In this document: positions 50,809-62,690 of the stretch, piece after piece
Numbering within the stretch: the stretch's first letter is position 1
How the letters are laid out: each line of letters begins with the position of its first letter
NCBI RefSeq assembly: GCF_040436345.1
Contig: NC_133237.1
Coordinates: forward strand, 28,952,379 to 29,016,378
From: Pagrus major
Lineage: Eukaryota; Chordata; Actinopteri; Spariformes; Sparidae
Direction: 5' to 3'
Length of the DNA: 64,000 bases
Notes under the pieces: model-generated
Told to the model about the DNA's origin: nothing
Databases searched by the model: none
What the model saw: only the letters and a program-made list of their open reading frames with translations
Translations under genes and position numbers: made by a program

Positions 50809-52175
50809 GGTACAAAGCACTTTAACAGCCAACAAGCAGAGAGAAACAGTGGAGTTTGGCACCTGGTATCAAACTGCATTCTGGGTAGTGTTAATGATGG
50901 GGTGGGAGGTCATTAGGGGGGCCTACAACAAGTTAGCATTCAGAAACACAGAACAGATGAAGATGATTGGCTGAGAGGGATGACATCAGAGAGACAGAGA
51001 CTTTACACAATTGGAGAGATTTCATAAAGGAAGCTAACGAGCTAATCCAGGCTACTTAGCAGTTAGCCTGGATTAGCATGTTTTCCAGGAGACACCTGGA
51101 ACAACCTCCTGGATTCCCCTAACTTTATTCAAGGACCTTGTAACCTCCTCAAGGACCTCCTGAACATCTCACTGACCATGAGAACTTCTGTCTGATCAGT
51201 CGATATAATTAATTATCACAATATAAATGAGTCGTCAATACTTTTCAAATTGCTCCGGTGGATCAACACACAGGAAGTCATTTTAAATAAATCAATAACT
51301 CCTCAGCTGATTCATTTTCATTATTTCATTCACAAAGTCAGAAATCCTTTCTTTTTAGCAGCTATTTGTTTCAGGTTCTTCTGATTGTTTTCTTGTTTCG
51401 TCGTCTAACGATGTGACATCACTGACAAACGTTTAGCCAACAAGCTGAAGCTCTGTCATGTGATTGGTTTGAATTAGCATGCTGTCATGTAATGTAACTT
51501 CAACATTACAATACAACTTTTAATTTTCTTTTGAATCCTGCAGCCCAACCTGGAACTTCCTCTGGTTCAGAGCACCTCCTCAAGGACCCAAAAACCTTTT
51601 CAAGTAGTCCTGGAACCAACTCAAGGCCCTTGAAATGTCAGATTTCACCTCTGTACAGGAGCTCCAGGAAGTGCTCAACCTAGCTTAGCACAAAGACTGG
51701 AATCTGAGGGAAACTACTAGCCTAGCTTAGCATGATGACTGGAAGCAAAGGGAAACTGTTAGCCTAGCTTAGCATAATGACTGGAAGCAGAGGGAAACTG
51801 TTAGCTTAGCTTAGCATAATGACTGGAAGCAGAGGGAAACTGTTAGCCTAAATAAGAGACACAGTGAGCTTTGTTCCGTTAGAAGAGCAAAAATCCACCT
51901 CCACAAGTGAGATTCCAGTGTTTGTGCTAAGCTAGGCGCTAAGCTAGGTGTTGCTTCATAAATTGACCAGTCCCCTGACCGACTCCGCTGTGATTGGCTG
52001 ATAATCTGGATGAGGGTCAGTTTGAGGCGTCACTTTAATAAAATCGCTCCAATCATGTTCATGTGACATCAGACGACGGTCAGGAGGAAAAAGGCAGGTG
52101 AAGATTTTTTTCTTTCTTCCATCAGTTTCCTTGTTAAGAGGAGGGGGCGGGGCTAGTAGGCACAGCGTCGTCCAG

Positions 52176-52981
52176 TCACAGGCCCTGTTTGGCGAGGGAG
52201 GCAGACACCTGATGGAAAGAGGAAGTTGACAATGCGGGTGATTATATTTATACAGATGAACAAGATTCCAGATGCAAAGACTATTGACTATTAAGACTAT
52301 TGTGAACCGCTCACCTGCGGCCGAAACACTTTCTATCTTCCAGGTTTACTTTCTGGTCACGTGACCAACTGAACACCTGAAACAGCGACGAGCTGCAGTT
52401 CAAACTCACGACCCCTCCGGCTGTCAGCTGCAGTGCCGACAGGCCGGCAGAGGTCGGTGTGTTTACCAGGAAACTACAGCTCATAAACTGCCGTATCAGA
52501 CCCGCGACCAGAAATGCTGTGAGTTAACAGTCATGAAGGCAGCCAATCAGAGGTGGGGGAGGGGTCCATGATAACGCAGGTATTACACCTTGACTTTGAC
52601 TTCTGAACAAGTAAATCTTACCTGATCAGCCAGGTTGTTGAGGGGTGGAGCTTCAGCAGCATTGAGGCTTCCGGGGGAGGAAGTGTTGCTATGGTGATGA
52701 GGGGAGGAGTCAGGCTGGATGACGATTTCAGCACCGTGGTCGGTTCGAGCTCTGGCGTTCTCCCTGAAGCTCAGCTTCTGACTTTCAATCTGTACACACA
52801 AATCAGTTATATACAAACATACATGTACACATGTTTATATGTGTTGTTAGCATGTTGTTAGCATGTACCCTCTTCCTCCCTCCTCCTGGAACATGAGTGA
52901 CGTTCTCCAGAGAACCGACTTTTGACTGAACAGATTTAAAATCCACCTTCTCTGATTTAATCTCCAGTTTCCCTCCACCTG

Positions 52982-53014
<33 letters not shown>

Positions 53015-53085
53015 AGTACATTATTATAAAAATTATTATGATAACAGTCATACGGCGCTCTATACAGCTGATACAGGAAAGTACA

Positions 53086-53179
<94 letters not shown>

Positions 53180-55944
53180 CCTGGTTTGTGGTGGATGTTC
53201 TCTTTGGAGCCACATTTTGATGTCACATTAGTGAGATCCAACTTCTTATGAACAATCTGAACCTGCAGACAGACAGACAGGTGGAGAGACAGACAGGTTA
53301 GTGTTATGAGGATCACACAGAAACATGTCGGCAGTTAAACGGTTGTTTCCTGTCTGCCCCGCCTGAGCTCTACAGGGACAGGTGTGTGTGTGTTACCTGA
53401 CTGACAGGTGTGTGTGTGTTACCTGACTGACAGGTGTGTGTGTGTTACCTGTCTGACAGGTGTGTGTGTGTTACCTGTCTGACAGGTGTGTGTGTGTTAC
53501 CTGACTGACAGGTGTGTGTGTGTTACCTGTCTGACAGGTGTGTGTGTGTTACCTGACTGACAGGTGTGTGTGTGTTACCTGACTGACAGGTGTGTGTGTG
53601 TTACCTGACTGACAGGTGTGTGTGTGTTACCTGTCTGACAGGTGTGTGTGTGTTACCTGTCTGACAGGTGTGTGTGTGTTACCTGTCTGACAGGTGTGTG
53701 TGTGTTACCTGACTGACAGGTGTGTGTGTGTTACCTGACTGACAGGTGTGTGTGTGTTACCTGTCTGACAGGTGTGTGTGTGTTACCTGTCTGACAGGTG
53801 TGTGTGTGTTACCTGACTGACAGGTGTGTGTGTGTTACCTGACTGACAGGTGTGTGTGTGTTACCTGACTGACAGGTGTGTGTGTGTTACCTGTCTGACA
53901 GGTGTGTGTGTGTTACCTGACTGACAGGTGTGTGTGTTACCTTTCCTCCTCCAGGTACGTGTTTGAGGTTCTCAGTGGATCCGACCTTTGACCTCACATT
54001 GCTGAGGTCAGGCATGGGGTGGGAGGGTGGGGGGGGCGTCCGTCCACGGGCAGAGCCGGGAGACCTGGGGGGGGTCCGGACCACCGCCACCTGCAGCACC
54101 ACGTCACCAGAACCAGTTTAACCAGTAACAGCTATCACCAACAGAACCATCCGACAGACAGACAGGTAAACAGATAGTGAGACAGGTGTTCTGACCTTCT
54201 TGACGTCTCTGTTGGGAGTGGACGATCGACTGGCAGGAGACCGACTTCCTGGACTGTTGACTCCGTCCACTGACTCTGACAGACAGACAGACAGGTGGAC
54301 AGACAGACAGGTTTAGTGGGTCAGACTAGTAGAACTGGTGTTATTGGTTGAACTAGTGCAGAGTCAGACCTGTACTCTTGGCTGAGATCATCTTAGCTGC
54401 TCTGGCGCCTCCTGCTGTCTTGGAGGCCTGAAACACAAACATGTTGTTGTTGTTGTTGTTGTTGTTGTTGCATCGTCCACTCAGTGTCCACTTTATTAGT
54501 AACACATCTCAAGTCAATAAATAGAAATCACTGTAACTGATCACTAATAATCAATCACCAGCTCTGAAACATCCTGAATATTTCATAAGAGATTTATTGA
54601 TTATTATTTACCTTCATGGATTCTTCAGTCGCTTCCTTCACAGCTGCAAGAAGCAAACAGAGCAGGAAGTGATGTCATCAATAACAACATTCACATCTTA
54701 CAACGATGTGATCAATCAATATGAATCTGATCCATCATCAATAATGATCAATACTGAGGATGCAGGGCAGCAAACAGGAAGTACAAGCAGAGGTCAAAGG
54801 TCAGGGAGACATGTTTCCATGACAACCAGAGGTCATCAGGAAGTGTCCCGTCTATGTCACTTTCAAAATAAGAGATGGAAACATGACACAGAGGAGGAGG
54901 AGGAGGAGGAAGAGGAGGAGGAGGAGGATGGGGAGAAATAAAGAAAGGTGGTGCAGACAGACGTGAGGAAAAGGAGGAGAATAAAAGAGGAGGAGGTGAG
55001 AGAGGAGGAGGTGCAGAACGACAGACCTTTGTTTAGAGGAGGAGGAGCGTTTGATTTCCTCACTTGGGCAGCCTGTTTGGCTGGAGGAGCGCTTGTTTTT
55101 CTGGGTGGAGCAGCCTGTTTTGGAGAGGAGGAGCTTGTTCTCGTCACTGAGGCAGCTCCTGTGAGAGGAGCTTTGGTTGTGGAGGGAGGAGCTGCAGCAG
55201 AAATCAAGCGTCCCTCCTCTTTAAGGACTCCGTTAGTTAGAGGAGCGTTTGTTTCATCAGCAGGGACCTCCTGCTCTTCATAGGAAGGAGGAGCAGGAGG
55301 TGTGTTTGTTTTCTCCTCCTCAGCAGGAGGCTCTGAGCTGGTGGGAGGCTGGAGCTCTGTGGACTCCTCCTGCTCCTCCTCAGCTAACATCACACCTCTG
55401 CCTGAACTCTCCCTCATCACCTGCTCCTCCTCCTCCATCACCTGCTCCTCCTCCTCCATCACCTCCTCTTCCTCTCCGGCAGTCTTTGTCTTCTCCTCAG
55501 CATCAGGAGGAGGTGTGATGGAGGAGCAGAGAGTCTCTGCTGGAGCCTCCTTCATCTCTCCAGCTCCTCCTTCTAGTTGCTCCTCCTTTTTCTTCTCCTC
55601 TGTCACATCTTCTTCCTCTTCACCCATCATTTCTTTCTGCTCCTCTTCCTCTTCTCCTCTGACATCCTCCTCTTTCTCACCACCTCTCTGCTCCTGTTGT
55701 AAAGGAAGAGATGTGATGGAGGAGCAGGGAGTCTCTAGCTTCTCCCTCTCTTTCTCTTCATCTCCTAGCTGCACCTTGTCCTCCTCCTCCTCTTCCTCAT
55801 GAGTCTTCATCGTGGATCTCTCCTCTTCCTCATCCCTCCTCTCTGGCTGCTCCTCAGAGCTGCTCCTCATCAGTTCACCTCCATCTGCTTGCTCCTTTTT
55901 CACCTCCTCCTTCTCCTCAGAAGCTCTGTTTCCATTTGGGAGGT
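52176..55944 (-). CDS. mapt: Microtubule-associated protein tau, 3' nine coding exons
   Basis: Neuronal protein that binds along microtubules. Minus-strand exons in transcript order: 55944-55027, 54643-54612, 54427-54370, 54275-54196, 54090-53941, 53262-53181, 52978-52869, 52789-52622, 52208-52176; 542 residues, phases consistent. The 918-bp first exon here is a Glu-rich acidic projection region ending in a basic Pro/Ala/Lys part ([20 protein letters not shown]). Next come a Ser/Pro region ([20 protein letters not shown]), [16 protein letters not shown], and three repeats: [54 protein letters not shown]. The tail has [17 protein letters not shown] and ends [10 protein letters not shown]. Repeat spacing, tail and the crhr1 neighbour identify tau rather than MAP2 or MAP4. 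The 82-bp R3 exon equals the mammalian size. No exon for a second repeat is visible, and the last coding exon is split. The N-terminus is unresolved. Confidence 0.9.
52985..53180. repeat. (CA)n/(TG)n tracts flanking the mapt R4 exon boundary
   Basis: On the minus strand the R3 exon donor (53180) starts GTCACACAC and runs into about 90 bp of CA repeat. About 100 bp further a second TG/CA tract (52985-53012) precedes the R4 exon acceptor at 52979. Confidence 0.9.
53386..53940 (-). repeat. 26-bp minisatellite seeded by the mapt R1 donor
   Basis: Read on the minus strand the unit is GTAACACACACACCTGTCAG plus (T/A)CAG, about 21 copies. The first GTAACACAC is the actual donor of the R1 exon (exon ends at 53941), and each unit recreates CAG/GTAACA. 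Confidence 0.97.
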
Positions 55945-56193
55945 CTGAGGGGAGGAGGAGATGGGAGGAAGAGAGGAGGAAAGAAAGGAGGAGAGAGGAA
56001 GACGAGGAAGAGATGAAGACAAACACTGAGGACAAACACATCACTATGGTAACGAGAATGTTTCTTTGTTACAGTGGTTGCTAACGGTTACAGGAGATGA
56101 CAGAGAGTCAGAAGAGGAGGAGGAGGGGGGGGTATTCATCATTCAATAAAACACAGTGTCTGATTGATAATCTGTCAGATATCTGATCTGTGA

Positions 56194-56395
56194 TCAGTTT
56201 AAATTCAGACTATAGACTTCAGCTCTATAGAGTACAGCTCTATAGACTTCAGCTCTATAGACTTCAGCTCTATAGAGTACAGCTCTATAGACTTCAGCTC
56301 TATAGAGTACAGCTCTATAGACTTCAGCTCTATAGACTTCAGCTCTATAGACTTCAGCTCTATAGAGTACAGCTCTATAGAGACCAGCTGACAAA
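56194..56395. repeat. 15-bp repeat array
   Basis: Alternating AGCTCTATAGACTTC and AGCTCTATAGAGTAC units, about 13 copies, in the long mapt 5' intron. All frames are open by coincidence of period. Confidence 0.95.
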
Positions 56396-56439
56396 CAGTC
56401 ATCAGCTGTGGCCGTGGTTCTGATGCAGCCCTGTCCGGT

Positions 56440-58720
56440 GTCTCTCTATTACTCTCTGTTACTCTAGTACTCTCTGTTACTATCTGTTACTATCTGATAC
56501 TCTGTTACTCTCTGTTACTCTAGTACTCTGTTTCTCTCTGTTACTCTGATACTCTGTTACTCTCTGTTACTCTGATACTTTGTTACTCTGATACTCTTAC
56601 TCTTACTCTTTGTTACTCTGTTACTCTCTGTTACTCTGATACTCTGTTACTCTCTGTTACTCTGTTACTATGTTACTCTCGTACTCCCTGTTACTCTGGT
56701 ACTCTAGTACTCTCTGTTACTCTAGTTCTCTCTGTTAATCTGGTACTATCTTTTACTCTGTTACTATCTGTTACTCTGATACTCTCTGTTACTCTGATAC
56801 TCTGTTACTCTCTGATACTCTGTTACTCTGATACTCTGTTACACTCTGATACTGTGTTACTCTCTGTTACTCTGATACTCTGTTACTCTAGTACTCTCTG
56901 ATACTCTGGTACTCTCTGTTACTCTGGTTCTCTCTGTTACTCTGGTACTATCTTTTACTCTGTTACTATGTGTTACTCTGTTACTCTCTGTTACTCTGGT
57001 ACTCTCTGTTACTATGTGTTACTTTGTTACTCTGTTATTGTAGTACTCTGTTACTCTGTTACTCTCTGTTACTCTGTTACTATCTGTTACTCTGTTACTC
57101 TCTGTTACTATCTGTTACTCTCTGTTACTCTGGTACTCTCTGTTACTCTGGTACTCCCTGTTACTCTGTTACTATCTGTTACTCTGTTACTATGTCTTAC
57201 TATGTGTTACTCTGTTACTCTCTGTTACTCTAGTACTCTGTTACTCTGTTACTATCTGTTACTATGTGTTACTCTGTTACTCTCTGTTACTCTAGTACTC
57301 TAGTACTCTGTTACTATCTGTTACTCTGTTACTCTCTGTTACTCTAGTACTCTAGTACTCTGTTACTATCTGTTACTCTGGTACTCTCTGTTACTTACTG
57401 TTACTCTGTTACTATCTGTTACTATCTGTTACTCTTTTACTCTCTGTTACTCTGTTACTCTCTGTTACACTAGTACTCTCTGTTACTCTGTTAGTCTCTG
57501 TTACTCTGTTACTCTCTGTTACTCTGGTACTCTCTGTTACTCTGTGTTACTCTGATACTCTGTTACTCTCTGTTACTCTGATACTCTGTTACTCTCTGAT
57601 ACTCTCTGTTACTCTGTTAATCTCCGTTACTCTTTACTCTCTGTTACTCTGATACTCTGATACTCTGTTACTCTGTTACTCTCTGTTACTCTGTTACTCT
57701 CTGTTACTCTGATACTCTGTTACTCTCTGTTACTCTGCTACTCTCTGTTATTCTGTTACTCTCTGTTACTCTGATACTCTGTTATGCTGTTATTCTCTGT
57801 TACTCTGTTACTCTGATACTCTGTTACTCTCTGTTACTCTCTGTTACTCTGATACTCTGTTACTCTCTGTTACTCTGCTACTCTGTTACTCTCTGTTATT
57901 CTGTTACTCTCTGTTACTCTGATACTCTGTTATTCTGTTACTCTCTGTTACTCTGCTACTCTGTTACTCTCTGTTATTCTGTTACTCTGCTACTCTGTTA
58001 CTCTCTGTTATTCTGTTACTCTCTGTTACTCTGATACTCTGTTATTCTGTTACTCTCTGTTACTCTGATACTCTGTTACTCTCTGTTACTCTGCTACTCT
58101 GTTACTCTCTGTTATTCTGTTACTCTCTGTTACTCTGATACTCTGTTATTCTGTTACTCTCTGTTACTCTGTTATTCTGTTACTCTCTGTTATTCTGTTA
58201 CTCTCTGTTACTCTGCTACTCTGTTACTCTGCTACTCTGTTACTCTCTGTTATTCTGTTACTCTCTGTTACTCTGATACTCTGTTATTCTGTTACTCTCT
58301 GTTACTCTGCTACTCTGTTACTCTCTGTTATTCTGTTACTCTGCTACTCTGTTACTCTCTGTTATTCTGTTACTCTCTGTTACTCTGATACTCTGTTATT
58401 CTGTTACTCTCTGTTACTCTGTTACTCTGCTACTCTGTTACTCTCTGTTATTCTGTTACTCTCTGTTACTCTGATACTCTGTTATTCTGTTACTCTCTGT
58501 TACTCTCTGTTACTCTGATACTCTGTTACTCTCTGTTATTCTGTTACTCTCTGTTACTCTGTTACTCTGCTACTCTGTTACTCTCTGTTATTCTGTTACT
58601 CTCTGTTACTCTGATACTCTGTTATTCTGTTACTCTCTGTTACTCTGATACTCTGTTACTCTCTGTTATTCTGTTACTCTCTGTTACTCTGTTACTCTGA
58701 TACTCTGTTACTCTCTGATA
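56440..58720. repeat. TACTCTG/TACTCTCTGT satellite, 2.3 kb
   Basis: Irregular mixture of GTTACTCT, GATACTCT, GTTATTCT and GCTACTCT words separated by CT. Longer blocks (such as TTATTCTGTTACTCTCTGTT) recur every 60-140 bp from about 57760 on. It occupies the presumed mapt intron upstream of 55945. No exon visible. Confidence 0.95.
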
Positions 58721-58830
58721 CTTTCTGCCTGTTTCAGCCCTGAGTTTTGTCTGCAGGTGAAGTCAATGATAAACTCAGACTGGTCGACACCAACCTCCCA
58801 TCATGCTCTGCTCTTTAGGGGCGGGGTCAC

Positions 58831-58861
58831 CTCCGAAAGGGGTGGAGTGTCCATCCATCAT
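58831..58861 (-). other. Candidate first coding exon of mapt
   Basis: On the minus strand ATGATGGATGGACACTCC (58861 down) reads MMDGHSTPFG plus one nucleotide to a GTGACC donor at 58830. That phase joins correctly to 55944 (Gly/Asp-Leu-Pro-Asn-Gly). A TTTAG acceptor lies just upstream. It would make a 553-residue tau, but the peptide has no likeness I recognise to tau N-termini. Confidence 0.2.
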
Positions 58862-59025
58862 TACTCCTAAAGATGAGGAGAGGAGAGGAGAGGAGAGGAG
58901 GAAACAGGAGGAGTCAGTGAGCATGCTCAGTAACAGTCAGTCCTCCATGATGGTGAAGATGAAGATGATGATCAAGATGATGATGATGATGATGCAGTAA
59001 ATACAGTTTCATCTCCACCTGTCAA

Positions 59026-59477
59026 TCACCCGTCCCGACACACAAGCACGCGCGCGTCCTCGTGTGTTTGAGGTGAAGCTACGTTAGCATTTGCCTGCGG
59101 GCTAACATGCGGCAGCAGAGCGGCGCGCAGAATATTGAAGCAGGCGGTGACAGGCGGTAAACGAGCGGAAAATACCGCGTCTGCCGCTCTTGTCGCTTCT
59201 GCCGCAGCCTGCAGACGGCGGGGCGGCAGAGACACATGGAGGAGAGACAGAGAGAGAGACAGGTGGAGGACAAAGAGACAGGTGGAGGACAGAGAGACAG
59301 GTGCAGGACAGAGAGAACGACAGGTGACAGAGACATAGACAGGTGTAGATGTTGTCTTACCTCCTGGCTGCTGTCCGTCTGTCTGCTGCTCCACCCTGCT
59401 GCACTACCACCTGCTTCCGCTCTCAGGAGGAGGGGGGGCTGCTGGTGCATGCTGGGAGAGGAAGCTGCTGTTGCCAT
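59026..59477 (-). other. CpG-rich putative two-exon 5' end (mapt leader or separate small ORF)
   Basis: Minus strand: ATG at 59477 in an ACCATGG context, frame MATAASSPSMHQQPPLLLRA to a CAGGAG/GTAAGA donor at 59361. A 145-bp intron follows, with a CT-rich tract and CTGCAG acceptor, then an exon from 59216 continuing in phase (AAAEATRAADAVFSARLPP) to TGA at about 59026. The GC-rich exons and good splice sites suggest a real promoter-proximal transcript. It could be the mapt 5' leader, or an independent peptide of about 100 residues that I do not recognise. Confidence 0.3.
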
Positions 59478-59599
59478 GGTAACCTGCTGCATCACTGCTT
59501 GAGAGATGAAGACCGGAAACAGATCCTGAAGTAACTCAGTACATTTACTCAAGTACTGTACTCGAGTACTCTCTGAGGTACACAGATGCTGTAAAAACT

Positions 59600-59711
59600 G
59601 ATCAATAAACTGATCAATAAACTGATCAATAAACTGATCAATAAACTGATCAATAAACTGATCAATAAACTGATCAATAAACTGATCAATAAACTGATCA
59701 ATAAACTGATC
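59600..59711. repeat. 12-bp repeat (CTGATCAATAAA)n
   Basis: Nine consecutive units. Each contains the palindrome TGATCA and an AATAAA on the plus strand, so it presents nine polyadenylation-like words. Confidence 0.95.
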
Positions 59712-59939
59712 CAGATGAACAAAGTGTATTAATTCAGTATCAGTAAGTTCAGACTGAAGTACTGCACATGTAAAAATACTTCTCTGCTACATAATGAGTA
59801 CTTTTACTTCTGATAATTAGAGTAACTGAGTACTTTTACTGATGCTGCTGCAGAAGAAAACTACATTTTTACATGTGAGAACATCACAGTACTGCAATAT
59901 GTACTGATGTAAAGTATCCGAGTATTTCAGACATTACAA

Positions 59940-61110
59940 AGCAAAAGGAGGAGGAGCAGGAGCAGGACAAGGAGGAGGAGGACGAGGAGGAAGAGGAGGA
60001 GGAGCAGGAGGATGAGGAGGAGGAGGAAGAGGAGGAGGAGCAGGACAAGGAGGAGGAGGAGGAAGAGGAGCAGGAGGAGGACAAGGAGGAGGAGGAGGAG
60101 GACAAGGAGGAGGAGGACGAGGAGCAGGAGGACGAGGAGGAGGACAAGGAGGAGGAGGACGAGGAGGAAGAGGAGGAGGAGCAGGACAAGGAGGAGGAGG
60201 AGGAAGAGGAGCAGGAGGAGGACAAGGAGGAGGAGGACGAGGAGCAGGAGGAGGAGGAGGAAGAGGAGCAGGAGCAGGAGGATGAGCAGGAGGAGGAGGA
60301 GCAGGAGGACGAGGAGGAGGAAGAGGAGAAGGAGGAGGAGGAGCAGGAGAAGGAGCAGGAGGACGAGGAAGAGGGACAGAAGGACGAGGAGCAGGAGGAG
60401 GAGCAGGAGTAGGACAAGGACGAGGACAAGGAGGAGGAGGAGGAGCAGGACAAGGAGGAGCAGGAGGACGAGGAGGAGGAGGAAGAGGAGGAGCAGGAGG
60501 AGGACAAGGAGGAGGAGGAGGAAGAGGAGGAGCAGGAGGAGGAGGAGGAAGAGGAGGAGGAGGAGGAGAAGGAAGAACAGGAGGGGCAGGAGGAAGAGGA
60601 GGAACAGGAGGACGAGGAGGACAAGAAGGAGGAGGAGGAAGAGGAGGAGCAGGAGGAGGAGGAGGAGCAGGAGAAGGAGGAAGAGGATGAGGAGGAGGAG
60701 CAGGAGGACGAGGAGCAGGATGAGGAGCAGGAGAACAAGAAGGAGGAGCAGGAGGAGGACAAGGACGAGGACAAGGAGGAGGAGAAGGAAGAGGAGGAGG
60801 AGCAGGAGGAGGAGGAGCAAGAGGAGGTGCAGGAGGACGAGGAAGAGGAGTAGGAGGAGGAGGAGCAGGAGCAGGAGGACGAGGAAGAGGAGCAGATGGA
60901 TGAGGAGCAGGAGGAGGACAAGGAGGAGGAGCAGGAGGAGGACAAGGATGAGGACAAGGAGGAGGAGCAGGAGGAGGACAAGGAGGAGGAGGAGCAGGAG
61001 GAAGAGGAGCAGGAGGAGGAGGAGCAGGAGGAGGACAAGGAGGAGGAGGAGCAGGAGGAGGACGAGGAGCAGGAGGAGGACAAGGACGAGGAGCAGGAGG
61101 AGGATCCCTC
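59940..61110. repeat. 1.17-kb polypurine/polypyrimidine array
   Basis: The plus strand is almost wholly A and G (GGAGGAGGAGGA, GGACAAGGA, GGAGCAGGA), with isolated C in GAC or AGC and a rare T. Open frames of about 400 codons occur on both strands (Ser-rich, Leu-rich, Arg-rich, Glu-rich), which marks them as composition artefacts. Potential triplex or G-rich secondary structure. Confidence 0.97.
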
Positions 61111-61371
61111 TACAGGACGGACAGACAGGAAGTAGATGACAGTTTCCTGTCAGACTGTGAGGAAAGACAAACATCATTGATCGTATTGATGAATTGATTT
61201 ATTAGACATCAGGGTCACATCATGTACAATAAACTCCACCCGGCCCAGTGAGACTGGTGCATAAAACGAGCGCTCCTCGTCTCACTGAGTCTTCTCCCAT
61301 TATAAATTTATTTAATGTGATTTATCATAAATTCAATATTTACAAAATCTTATCACCTGCTTCAGCTTTTA

Positions 61372-61374
<3 letters not shown>

Positions 61375-61421
<47 letters not shown>
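61375..61421. repeat. (CA)n microsatellite
   Basis: About 45 bp of CA repeat in the interval downstream of crhr1. Confidence 0.95.
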
Positions 61422-61424
<3 letters not shown>

Positions 61425-61429
61425 GAGTG

Positions 61430-62050
61430 TTTCCCTCCAGGTACAAACTACTCTATGGTTACTATGGTTACTGTTGGTCGGGTCCACGAGAGCAGAACCA
61501 GGCTGAAACAAAGATTTACAGTTTAAATTACTGATCAATAAAAAGTGAATCTGCTGCTGGACAGCGACCTTTCATCAAAGTGCAAATATTAAACGATTTA
61601 TATTTTTATATTAAACATATTAAATCACAAAAACATTTTAAAGTCGTCAACAACGTCTGTCGCTCCCGATCAGTTCATCAGAACTCACTGTGGTTCTGTT
61701 TCAGATGAAGATGATGAATTTGAATCAAACTGCTTCGTTTTGTAACAATTTGACTGATTTTAGATGTTTAACTCCCCGAGATCTGATATGACGACAACAA
61801 CAACAACAACAATTCAGTCATGTTGAACTGTTTCAGGAGCAACAGATATTGATCAGATATTGATCAGAGGACCTGTTCAGTGTGTTGGAGCGCCCCCTGG
61901 TGGCAGCCCAACTCTGGTGTGTTCATGTTGCGTTCAGGAGCTTCAGCTGTAACTACGGAGCTTCTGATTGGTGGACAGTTTTAACTTTTATATTGTGGAT
62001 CAGTTGAAGGAAAAACATTTGTTTTCTTCTCACATTGTTAACAGGAAGTG
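61430..62050. other. Probable crhr1 3'UTR or intergenic sequence
   Basis: No coding feature seen. A minus-strand AATAAA at 61198-61203 could end a crhr1 3'UTR of about 1.5 kb. A CTCF-like core lies at 61890-61903. Confidence 0.35.
61890..61903 (-). promoter_or_regulatory. CTCF-like core, minus orientation
   Basis: GCGCCCCCTGGTGG, whose complement CCACCAGGGGGCGC fits the CTCF core exactly. It faces the plus-oriented pair at 26769-26809. Binding is inferred. Confidence 0.45.
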
Positions 62051-62056
62051 GACTGA

Positions 62057-62059
<3 letters not shown>

Positions 62060-62091
<32 letters not shown>

Positions 62092-62288
62092 TGTGAGTGT
62101 GAGTGTGTGTGTGAGTGTGAGTGTGAGTGTGTGTGTGTGTGTGAGTGTGAGTGTGTGTGAGTGTGAGTGTGTGTGTGTGTGTGTGAGTGTGTGTGTGTGT
62201 GTGTGTGTGAGTGTGTGTGTGTGTGTGAGTGTGAGTGTGTGTGTGTGTGTGTGAGTGTGTGTGTGTGAGTGTGTGTGTGTGTGAGTGT

Positions 62289-62323
<35 letters not shown>

Positions 62324-62325
62324 CA
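62060..62325. repeat. (GT)n/(GTGTGA)n microsatellite
   Basis: 265 bp of GT with regular GTGAGTGT interruptions. The His/Thr and Cys/Val open frames are artefacts. Confidence 0.97.
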
Positions 62326-62690
62326 TGTGTGCTGTTAGCTCTGTTAAAAGAGAGAAAGCTGGTTATCAATATTACAATAGAGACAAATATAGCTGATCAA
62401 TAACACTAATCAATAAATAAACTTGATTACAGATCATGAACACAGTCCAGCTGCCTGACATCACGACTGCCTGTGACTTTGTGGAAGCAGCTGATTGGTC
62501 GAGTCCAGTGATTGGTCATCACAAGAAGAGGGGCAGGGCCAGGCAGAGTCTCCCTCTGATTGGCTCCACAAATCTGTGCCCAGCACTGTGATTGGCTAGT
62601 CTGATCTGATCCATTGGTTGTTGTTACCAGGTCCTGACTCTGATTGGCTGACTGGACTGACATCACAGCCTGTGATTGGATGAGAGTGTG

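Noticed and set aside
59884-61177. Overlapping open frames of about 400 codons on both strands (Ser-, Leu-, Arg- or Glu-rich)
   Set aside because: Open on both strands in several frames because the sequence is nearly pure purine on one strand; composition artefact.
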